NCBI RefSeq assembly: GCF_001280085.1
Contig: NZ_LGED01000210.1
Span: 1 to 64,000 of the forward strand
DNA: 64,000 bases
Source: Saccharothrix sp. NRRL B-16348
GTDB taxonomy: Bacteria; Actinomycetota; Actinomycetes; Mycobacteriales; Pseudonocardiaceae
Reading direction: 5' to 3'
Each line of letters opens with the position of its first letter. Position 1 is the stretch's first letter. Below the pieces are notes generated by a model that had not been told where the DNA came from, did not search any database, and saw only the letters and a program-made list of their open reading frames with translations. The translations under genes and the position numbers were made by a program. Below, piece by piece: positions 18,517 through 27,693 of the stretch.

Positions 18517-21500
18517 CGGTCTTCTCCTCCCACTGGCGAACCCGGTCGTTCCGCTATCCGCCGCAGTGTTCGCGCGTAGTCGTCCAGGAGCGCGCCGGCG
18601 GTGGCCGGCTCGAACAGATCGGTGTCGTACTGGAGGGTCAGGGCGAGCCCACCGCCGGACTCCTCGATGACCAGGCTCAGGTCGAACTTCGCAGTGTCCG
18701 GCGGCGAGAGCAGCCTCAGCCCGGAGGTGTCCACACCGTCGAGCACGGGCGGCGCGGTCGGGTCGAGCACGCTGAACATCACCCGGAACAACGGCATGAA
18801 GTCGCTGCTCCGCCGGGACAGCACCGCCTCGACCAGCTTGTCGAACGGCAGGTCCTGGTGCGCGAACGCGCCGAGGGTCACCCGGCGCACCCGCGAGGCG
18901 AGCTCGTGGAAGTCCGGTGCCCCGGACACGTCCGTGCGCAGCGGCACCATGTTGATCAGGCACCCGACGACGTCCTGCGACCCGGCGTGCGTGCGACCGC
19001 CGACCGGTGTGCCGACCGTGACCTCGTCCGCGCCCGCCCGCGCGCCCAGCAACGCCTGGAACCCGGCCAGCAGCGTCATGTAGAACGTCACGCCCGCACG
19101 CCTGCTCAGCGCCCGCAGCGCGCCCACCAGCTCCGCCGGCACCTCGCGGGTCACCACCGCGCCCCGGAAGCGGCGTGCCGTCGGTCGCGGCCGGTCGGTC
19201 GGCAGGTCGAGCACCGGCGGGTCCGTGCCGAGTGCCGCCCGCCAGTACGCGAGCAGGTCGTCGAGCACCTCGCCGCGCAACCACTCCCGTTGCCACACCG
19301 AGTAGTCCGCGTTCTGCACCGGCACCTCGGGCAGCGGCCGGCGGTGGTAGAGAGCGCCCAGCTCGTGGAACAGCACGTCCAGCGACCGGCCGTCGACCAC
19401 GATGTGGTGCAGCACGAGCACCAGCTGGTGCTCCACGTCGGACAGCCGCAGCAGCCGGGCACGCAGCAACGGGCCCGTCGCCAGGTCGAACGGCCGCAGC
19501 GCCTCCTGCTCGACGATCGCCTCGACCTCGTGCGGCCGGGCGGCCAGGTCGGTGACGGGCAGGGGGACGGGCGCGGGCGGCGCGATCTCCTGGCGCGGTC
19601 GGCCGCGCGTCGCGGGGAACGTCGTGCGCAGCGCCTCGTGCCGGCTCACCAGGCCGTCGAGAGCCTCGCTCAGCGCCTTGAGGTCGAGCGGACCGCGCAG
19701 CGGCAGCACGACCGGCACGTTGTACAGCGACGTGCCGGGTTCGAGCTGCTCGAAGAACCACAAGCGCTGCTGCGCGAACGAGAGCGGGATCGGCCCTACC
19801 GCGCTTGACGCGGGTAGTGCTGCCGCGCTTGACGCCGGTAGCACTGCCGCGCTCGGTGGGGGCGGCAGTGCCGCGCTTCGCAAGGGTCCTCCCCAGGGGA
19901 CCCCTGTTCTTATTCTACCGGCGGGGTCCGACAATTCCGGTGGCCCGCCGACGGACGCCAGGTGCGCGGCGACCGCGCGCGGTGTCGGCTGTGCCAGCAG
20001 CACGCCGAGCCGCAGGTCCGCGTCCAGCACCTCGTTCAGCCGCCCCACCAGCCGCACGGCCAGCAGCGAATGCCCGCCCAGCACGAAGAAGTCGTCGTCC
20101 AACCCCACCCGCGGCACACCGAGCACGTCCGCCCAGATCGTCGCCACCAGTTCCGCCAGCGGCGAGCCGGGTGCGGTGGCCGCGGCGATCGGCTCGTCGT
20201 CCGGCACGAGCAACGCACGACGGTCCACCTTGCCGTTCGGCGTGACCGGCAGCGCGTCGAGCACGACGAACCGCGACGGCACCATGTACTCCGGCAGCAC
20301 GAGCCGCAGGTCCGCGCCGAGGTCGGCGGGCGCCGCGATCACGACGAAGGCGACGAGCCGCTTCTCGCCGTCGTCACGGGTGTCGAGCACGACCGCCGCG
20401 TCCACGACCGCGTGGTGCGCGCGCAACGCCGCCTCGATCTCACCCGGCTCGACCCGGAACCCGCGGATCTTGACCTGCGCGTCGAGGCGGCCGAGGAACT
20501 CGATCGCGCCGTCTGCCCGCCGCCGCGCCAGGTCGCCGGTCCGGTACAGCCGCGCGCCCGGCTCGGCCGCGAACGGGTCCGCCACGAACTTCGCCGCGGT
20601 CGCCGCGGGCCGGCCGAGGTAGCCGGTGGCCACCCCGGGGCCGCCGATGTGCAGCTCGCCCGGCACGCCGATCGGCACCGGCTCCAAGTGCGCGTCGAGG
20701 ACGTGAACCGCGGTGTTGGCGATCGGACCGCCGATGGGCGCGGTCCTCGCCTCCGGCGGCAGGTCGGTGATCTCGAACCAGGTGGCGAACGTGGTGGTCT
20801 CGGTCGGCCCGTACACGTGGACCAGCCGCTCGGGTCGACCGTTCGCCAGGACGTCCCGGACGAACCGAGCCTCCAGCGCCTCGCCGCCCATGAGCAGCGT
20901 GTGCAGCCCGGCGAACGCGTCGGGGCGCTCGCGGGCGATCGCGTTCACCGCCGCGGTGGTCAGGAACATCGTGGTGATGCCCTTGGCGCGGATGGCGTCG
21001 GCCAGCGCGTCCGGGTCGAGCACCACCTCCTTCGGCAGGATCACCGCACGGCCGCCGTTGGCCAGCGCGCCCCACAGCTCGAACGTGAAGGCGTCGAAGG
21101 AGGCGTTGGACGCCTGCGCGACGCGGTCGTCCGGTCCGAGCCGGACGTAATCGGTGTCGCGGACCAGCCGCGTGATCGACCGGTGGGCGACCATCACGCC
21201 CTTGGGCACGCCGGTGGAGCCGGAGGTGTAGATCACGTACGCCGTGTCGCCCGCCGCGGCGGGGTTGTCCGGGCGGACCGCCGGCCGCGCGTCCACCTCC
21301 GCCGAGCCGAGCAGCACTTCCCTCGGCCCGGTGACGCGCCCCGCGGTGTTCCCGTGGGCCACCAGCACTTCCACGCCCGCGTCACCGACCATGTGCGCCA
21401 GCCGTGCGGTCGGGTAGTCCGGGTCCAGCGGCACGTACGCGCCGCCCGCCTTGAAGATGCCGAGCAGCGCCACGGCCAGGACCGGTGAGCGCTCCACGCA

Positions 21501-24500
21501 GACACCGACCCGGGTGCCCGGACCCACGCCCAGGTCGCGCAGGTGGTGCGCGAGCCGGTTCGCGCCCGCTTCCAGGTCCCGGTAGGACAGCCGGTGGTCA
21601 CCGAGCTCGACGGCCGTCGCGTCGGAGTTCGCGTGCTCCTCCACCAGCTCGTGCACGCACCGCGTCGCCGGGAACGGGGTCGGCCCGGGGTTCCAGGCGT
21701 GCAGCACGCGGTGGCGTTCGTCCGCGCTCAGCAACGGCAGTCGCGAGACCGGCGTGGTGTCCGACCCGACCACCGCCCGCACGAGCACCTCGAAGTGCCC
21801 GGCCAGGCGCGCGATCGTGGCGGCGTCGAAGAGGTCGCCGTTGTACTCGACCAGCCCGGTCAGGCCGTCGGAGGTCTCCTCCAGGGTGACGGAGAGGTCG
21901 AACTTGGCCGTGCCGGTGTCGACCAGCGCGGGTGCGAGGCTGTGCCCGAGCACCCGGAGCGGGCGCATCGTGCCCTCGGTGACCTGGAAGACCACCTGCA
22001 CCACGGACGTGTGGCCCGGGTCGCGCTCGGGGCGCAGCCGTTCGACGATCCGCTCCAACGGCACGTCCTGGTGCTCGTAGGCGGCGTGCGCGACCGCGCG
22101 CACGCGGGCGAGCAGCGCGTCGAACCCGAGGTCGCCCGCGAGGTCGACCCGCAGCGGCAGCGTGTTGACGAAGAAGCCGACCAGCGGCTCCAGGTCGCGG
22201 TGGGTCCGGTTGGCCACCGGCGTGCCCACCACGAGGTCGGTCTGCCCGGTGCAGCGGTGCAGCAGCGTCGTGAACGCCGCCAGCAGCACCATGTACAGCG
22301 TCACGTCGTGTCGGCGCGCCACGTCGGCCAGGTCGCGGCGCAGGGCGTCGTCCCAGTGGAAGCGGTGCAGCCCGCCCCGGAACGTCCGCACGGCGGGCCG
22401 ACCGCGGTCGGCGGGCAGCTCCAGCAGGGGCGGCGCGCCCGCGAGGCGGTCGAGCCAGTGGCCCACGTCGTGCCGGTCGCCGTGCTCCCGCTGCCAGGCG
22501 GCGTAGTCGGCGTAGCGCAGACCCGGCTCCGCGGTCACCGCGGGCGAACCCTCGACCTCCGCCTGGTACCCGCTCTCCAGCTCGCGGAACAGGATCTCCA
22601 GCGACCAGGCGTCGATGACGATGTGGTGCGTGGTCAGCACCAGCACCCGGCTGCCGCCCCGCAGGAGCGTCGCCCGCAGCAAGCGGCCCGAAGCGAGGTC
22701 GAACGGCGCCCTCGCCGCCGCCGTGACCCGGTCGTCGAGCCGGTCGTCCGGCACGTCCTCGACCTCGACCTCCACCGGCCAGGGCGCCCGCACGACCTGC
22801 CGCGGCTCGCCACCGACCTCCAAGAACGCCGTGCGCAGCGCGGCGTGCCGGACCACCAGCGCGGTCAGCACCCGCTGGAGCACGCCGACGTCGAGGTCCT
22901 CGTTCCACGGCAACGCGTAGCCGACGTTGTAGACGGGGGAGTCGGGCAGGAGCTTCGCGAAGTACCACAGCTGTTCCTGGCCGAACGACAGCGGTGCGAG
23001 CTCGTCGTCGCGCCTGCTCGGCGGTGGGACGTCCGGGGTCGACCGCTCGGCGAGGGCGCGGCCGGCCCGAGCCACCATCGCGCCCAGCGTGTCGGCGGCC
23101 AGCAGCTCACCGAGCGGCAGCCGCACGCCCAGCGCCTCGTGCAGCCGGGACACCACGCGCATGGCCTTGAGCGAGTGGCCGCCCAGGTCGGCGAACCGGT
23201 CCTCCAGCACCACGTCGGCGACGCCGAGGACCTCGCGCCACGCCTCGGCGAGCAGCTCCGCCAGCTCCCCCGCGGGCTTCGTGCCCGCGGTGGCACGGGC
23301 GGGCGGCCGCCTGCGCGTCAGCTCGGCGCGGTCCACCTTCCCGTTGGGGCTCAACGGGAGCCGGTCCAGCACGGCCACCACGTCCGGCACCATGTACCCG
23401 GGCAGCGTCGCGGCGAGGCGGGCCCGCGCCAGGTCGGTGTCCAGCCCGCCGTCCTCGGCGACGAGGTAGCCGACCAGCTGGGTGTCCCCGGTGTCGTCGC
23501 GCCTGCCGACCACGACCGCGTCCGCCACACCCGGTTGCGCGCGCAGCGCCGACTCCACCTCGCCCAGCTCGATGCGCAGGCCGCGGACCTTCACCTGGAG
23601 GTCCATCCGGCCGAGCAGCTCGATCAGGCCGTCACCGCGCCACCGCGCCAAGTCGCCCGTGCGGTACAGGCGTTCACCGCGCACCGGGCCGTGCGACCAC
23701 TCGAAGAACCGCTCCGCGGTGAGCTCCGGGCGGTCGAGATAGCCCTCGGCGAGGCCGATGCCCGCCAGGTGCAGCTCACCCGGCACGCCGACCGGCACCG
23801 GGCGGCGGTCTTCGTCCAGGACGTACGTGCGCTGGTTGGCCATCGGGCGGCCGTACGGGATGCTCGTCCAGTCCGGCAGGGGCGAGCCCGCCTCGTGGAT
23901 CGTGGAGTGGATCGACGACTCGGTCGCGCCGCCCATCACGATCACCCGCACGTTCGGCTGCCAGGCGCGCAGCCGGTCCGGCAGCGTGACCGGCACCCAG
24001 TCGCCGCCGAGCATCGCGAGCCGCACGCCGTCCGGCTTGCGGCCCCCGGCCTGCTCCAGGTGCGCCACGAACAGCTCCAGCAAGGCCGGCGCGGAGTTCC
24101 ACACGGTGACGCCGTGCTCCAGCGCCAGGTCGCACCAGTGCTGCGGGTCCTTGAGCCGCCCGGCGTCCGGCACGACCACCGCGCCGCCCGCGATCGTGAT
24201 GCCGAGGAATTCGTAGACGGACATGTCGAAGCTCGTCGACGACAGCGCGAGCACCCGGTCGCCCGGCCCGACGTCGAAGCGCGTGTTCAGATCGAGCAGG
24301 TTGTTGACCACGCCGCGGTGCCGCAGCGCGATGCCCTTGGGCGTGCCGGTCGAGCCGGACGTGTAGATCACGTAGCACAGGTCGTCGGGACCGGCGTCGG
24401 CCGGCGGGCCGTGGTCCGGGTGTCGCGCGATGCGGTCGGCGTCCCGGTCCAGCAGCACCACCGGGCCGGTCGGCTCCGGCAGCCTCGACCGGGTCGCGGA

Positions 24501-24911
24501 GTCGGTCACCAGGACGGCGCACTTCGCGTCGCGAAGCATGAACTCCAGACGCGCGGCGGGGTACTCGGCGTCCAGCGGCACGTACGCGCCGCCCGCCTTC
24601 AGCACGCCGAGGATCGCGACCAGCAGGTCGGGCCCGCGCTCCAGGCACAGGCCGACCCGCACGCGCCTGCGCACGCCGAGGTCCCGCAGGTGGTGGGCCA
24701 GGCGGTTCGCGGCGACGTCGATCTCGCCGAACGTCCGCACTCGGCCGCCGTGGACCACCACCGGCCGGTCCGGTGCCGCGGCGGCCCGTGCGGCGAAGTG
24801 CTCGTGCAGGCAGGTGCCGTGGTCGAGGTCCGCGGCGGTGTCGTTCCAGTCGATCAGGATGCGTCGCTCGGTGGCCTCGGTCAGCGCGTGCCGCGACACC
24901 GTTCCGGTCAT
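18513..24911 (-). CDS. NRPS A-T-C-A-T-C, first protein of the assembly line
   Basis: The 2132-aa protein is A1 (TSGSTGTPKG ~187), T1 (DLGGHSLKAM ~575), C1 (HHIVIDAWS ~765), A2 (TSGSTGVPKG ~1232), T2 (LGGHSLLAV ~1613) and C2 (HHIVVDG ~1835). With no N-terminal C domain, A1-T1 is the loading module. The A1 pocket I read as D-M-Y-N-M-G-M-I-H-K; its A5 region (GGATESSIHS) and VTVWNSAPAL resemble the Cys/Gly-type A-domain branch, but the substrate is uncertain. A2 reads D-A-F-F-L-G-V-T-F-K, in the branched aliphatic (Ile/Val) group. C2 passes the chain to the separate Thr module. There are no epimerisation domains. The ATG at 24911 has GGAG 8 nt upstream and overlaps the stop of a small upstream frame (ATGA). 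Confidence 0.93.
19801..19872. repeat. Three 24-bp tandem units coding an Ala/Pro/Ser linker in the NRPS
   Basis: Three consecutive 24-bp units each start GCGCT and end TGCC (19801-19824, 19825-19848, 19849-19872). The first two differ at three positions; the third is more diverged. On the coding strand they give octapeptides of the type A-x-L-P-A-S-S-A (third copy AALPPPPS), forming the flexible linker between T2 and C2 of the large NRPS. The copies keep the frame, so unit number can vary without harming the protein. Confidence 0.8.
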
Positions 24912-25216
24912 CGTCGGTGCTCCGTGGGGTGTGCGGGGCTGAACAACACCACCGGGTTCGTCGATGAACAGAAGTGCGGTTGCACGTCCGAGCGCCGTGC
25001 GTCGATCGCCAACGCGAGCGTGCCGCCCTGGTGGCGCGGCTCCCGCTCCAGCAAGTCGGCCCGCTCGGGATCGTCCGAACTCAGCGAGCGAACGTCGGTG
25101 ACGTGGAGCTCCTCGGTAGCTGATTCCGGCGCTGCCCCATCGGTGGCGGTGCGGTTCACAGCCACGTGCCCGGAATACGCGTGTGCACAATTTCCCCCAG
25201 TCTCGGCACACCACAA
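24908..25216 (-). CDS. Possible small protein gene overlapping the NRPS start
   Basis: An open frame of up to 102 aa ends with a TGA that overlaps the NRPS ATG by 4 nt (ATGA), the same coupling seen at most junctions of this operon. The C-terminus reads ...QPHFCSSTNPVVLF SPAHPTEHRR. I recognise no family, it is not an MbtH protein, and no start has a convincing ribosome site, so the N-terminus is uncertain. It may be a coupled leader or small accessory protein, or chance in GC-rich DNA. Base composition here is less extreme than in the NRPS genes. Confidence 0.3.
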   Translation of the reverse strand: MWCAETGGNCAHAYSGHVAVNRTATDGAAPESATEELHVTDVRSLSSDDPERADLLEREPRHQGGTLALAIDARRSDVQPHFCSSTNPVVLFSPAHPTEHRR

Positions 25217-25799
25217 AGGACGGCACTCGCGTGCCGGAGTCAGGTGATCCCTCCCTTGGCCCCCAGGTCGTCCGGGACGCGGCGACCCCCGCCGCAGCCC
25301 GGTAGCCGCAGGCTAAGCAGAGCGATATTCGCCGGGCAAGCACGGCGGCGACGTCGATCACGTGACAATGGAGATCACTCGATCGGCGGTGTCTCATTTC
25401 CGGTGCCGCCGCCGAATCATTGACGCCAGAATCGGGCACGAGCGGCGAATCCGCCCGGCTGGTGGCCCGACACGCGGTGCGGACCACGGTCGCCACCGTC
25501 AGCCCGTTGGCCGGTGGACACTCCGGGTAGCCCAACCCGGCCACGTTCAGCATCACGAGGAGTGATCGCCGCGACCATCCGCCGCCAGGATGTCCGTCCG
25601 GTCGGGTGGCACGACGTGGCTCCTCGTCACGTAACGCGGCTTTGGGTTGATCGGCCGACTACGGGGTGCCGCATGCTCGCGACGTGGCGTGCCGCCATGT
25701 CCCGTACATCTGGTGGAGGCACTGCGCATCTTGCCGACCGGCCGACGACTGCTTCCTGCGTCTCTGCGTACCCGACCCATTGACCTCGGTTACCACGAG
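25217..25799. other. Gene-free stretch upstream of the NRPS operon
   Basis: I see no supportable gene here. Its left part must hold the promoter of the minus-strand NRPS operon, but no operator or clear -10/-35 pair could be fixed. The right part runs into the IS30 debris and probably includes eroded mobile-element sequence. Confidence 0.4.
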
Positions 25800-26441
25800 G
25801 CGCGCGATGTTGTCACCGACCGCGCCGCCAGCATGGGATTCCTCAAGGCATTGGCGGATGGCCACCGGCTGCGCGAACACGTGCAGGATCTGTTGCGCAC
25901 CAAGGACAGCGGCCCTGAACAGATCAGACGGGCCCTGCCGTTGCTGTTCCCGGACGATCGGTGCATGCGCGTGAGTCACGAGACCATCTACGGCAGCCTC
26001 TATGTGCAAGGCCGCGGTGGGCTGCATCGGGTTCTGGTCAAGACGCTGCGCACCGGCCGGTCTCTGCGCCGAACCCGACGCACCACCGAGCGTCGAGGAC
26101 GCCTCGCCGGCATGGTCAACATCGCGTTGCGGCCGCCGGAGGTCCTGGACCGTGTGGTGGCGGGGCATCGGCACGGGGACTTGATCACGGGCAAGGAGAA
26201 CAAGTCCGCCATCGGCACGCTGGTGGAGCGGTCCACCGGCTTCGTGATGTTGTCGCACTTGCCGAACAACCACGGTGCCCTCTCCGTGGGGGAAGCGAGG
26301 ATCGAGGCGATGAACCGGTTGCCGCGGTCTCTGCGCCGGACCCTGACCTGAGACCAGGGGCAGGAAATTGCCCACGCGGTCGTCGCCCGGACCACCCGGC
26401 TCGACATCTACTTCTGCGATCCCCACTCGCCCTGGCACAGG
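25800..26441 (+). pseudogene. IS30-family transposase remnant with in-frame stop and lost C-terminus
   Basis: From about 25870 the + strand reads an IS30 transposase core: EQIRRALPLLFPDD, MRVSHETIYGSLYVQGRG, then the first catalytic Asp region (GHRHGDLITGKENKSAIGTLVERST) and EAMNRLPRSLRRTLT. The next codon, normally Trp in TWDQG, is TGA (26349-26351). The frame then continues DQGQEIAH and YFCDPHSPWHR before family similarity ends near 26441. The third catalytic residue (the NEN segment) and the N-terminal helix-turn-helix are missing, so the element is dead. A more complete C-terminal piece of a different IS30 copy occurs at 56.3-56.7 kb. Confidence 0.85.
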
Positions 26442-26585
26442 GTGACGACCACGGTCGCGATCGCCCACCACAACAGCTTTCACTTGATACTCATCGCATC
26501 CCGGGTCGCGTGAAGATCACCGCTGTCACGGGGTGCGGGCACGGCCGCCGCTCCATCAGAAACCGCCCGGAGATGTCGCTCGAAC

Positions 26586-27101
26586 ATGGTCCAGGCGGGC
26601 CACATCGATGGTGCCGTGCACTTCAACGAGCCTCGCACCAGGCGAAGCCCGGCCGGTGTGACGGTGGCGGCACTGGGCGTCGTCCTCATCGTCGCCGGCA
26701 CGTTCGCGACGCCGTTGGCCTCGGGCGGTTTTCTCCTGCCGGACATCACGTACACCGATCTGGGGGCGCTCCTGACGCGGATGGACGCGACCGGGCTGGA
26801 CGGGATGGCCGACACCATGCCGTACGCCTCCGCCTACTTCTCCTACGCCTGGGTGCTCGGGGTCGTGCTGGTGTCCGTCCTCGGGCTCGGCGCGACCTGG
26901 CCGACCGGTCACGGTGCCCGCTCCGCCGCCAGAGGCTTCGCTTTCCTGGCGGCCCTCGGTGCGATCGGCGCGCTGCTGGCCGCCATGATGGAACTGAAGA
27001 ACATCGTGACGATGGCGCCGTCGATCGGGGTACCGATCGCGGGCTACGGGCTTGTCGCCATCGCGGCGCTCATCGGCCCGGGCCGGGTGCGGCGGGCGTG
27101 A
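26586..27101 (+). CDS. Four-TM membrane protein with an N-terminal VQAG-type motif
   Basis: The 171-aa product begins MVQAGHIDGAVHFNEP, then has four hydrophobic segments: VTVAALGVVLIVAGTFATPL, YAWVLGVVLVSVLGLGA, GFAFLAALGAIGALLAAMM and PIAGYGLVAIAALIGPG. The family is unknown to me. The first 14 residues match the consensus (V/I)-x-Q-A-G-x-I-x-G-x-V seen at the N-termini of many actinobacterial NB-ARC/STAND and TPR proteins, and the same motif opens the NTPase gene 600 bp downstream. That suggests a shared partner or membrane effector role in a conflict system (inference). The gene begins about 145 bp after the IS30 remnant, so a longer original N-terminus may have been lost; the ribosome site is weak (GGAG 13 nt upstream). 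Confidence 0.6.
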   Translation: MVQAGHIDGAVHFNEPRTRRSPAGVTVAALGVVLIVAGTFATPLASGGFLLPDITYTDLGALLTRMDATGLDGMADTMPYASAYFSYAWVLGVVLVSVLGLGATWPTGHGARSAARGFAFLAALGAIGALLAAMMELKNIVTMAPSIGVPIAGYGLVAIAALIGPGRVRRA

Positions 27102-27693
27102 ACCTCCGGCTCCGAGGCCGGGAACGGGTTGGCGCGGTAGGTCAGGTCGCCGACGCACGGGGGTCGCAGCGCGGAGAAATGCACGCGAGACACAGGAAGC
27201 GGCGGACGACTCGGCGCGACCGTGTCAGGCTCCGTCGGCGCGCGGACGGACCTAATCGTCGCCGGATCAGGTACCTCAACTCGAGGCAAGCTGCTCACGG
27301 CAGGGCAGTTCGGTGTCGAGACACGACCGGGCGAGGTCTGGCCATGCACAACGAGTTCCGTAGCCGTTGACACCGGACCGCGAATCGGTGACAGGCGAAG
27401 GGTGCGCTCACATGGGCGCCGGCGATCGAACCGCTGCACGCAGAACGCGCTTCACCGGATGATGAAGGCCGCCGAGAACACCGTCCACACCCGCGACGTC
27501 ATCGACCCACACCTGCTCGATGACCGCGAGCAGCGCCTGCGTGCGCATCGGGACCGCGAGCTGCGCACCAACCAGGACGCTTACCGCGCGCTGCTCTTTC
27601 CGCAGAATTGCGTATTGATGCGCGATTCGACGTGATTTGTAACGGCTCAGACTCTCGCGCGATGATCACCCGTACGGCGCGGAAGGGTGGGCG
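27102..27693. other. Intergenic region with possible gene debris
   Basis: No supportable intact gene. Around 27460-27635 the + strand has a short open frame (MMKAAENTVHTRDV, then DPHLLDDREQRLRAHRDREL) with protein-like composition but no recognised family; it may be the tail of a lost gene. The promoter of the NTPase gene at 27694 should lie at the right end. Confidence 0.4.

Noticed and set aside
25961..27370. A 469-codon plus-strand frame across IS30 debris and the membrane protein gene
   Set aside because: Arg/Gly-rich shadow composition with no family similarity; the IS30 remnant and the four-TM frame explain the same DNA better.
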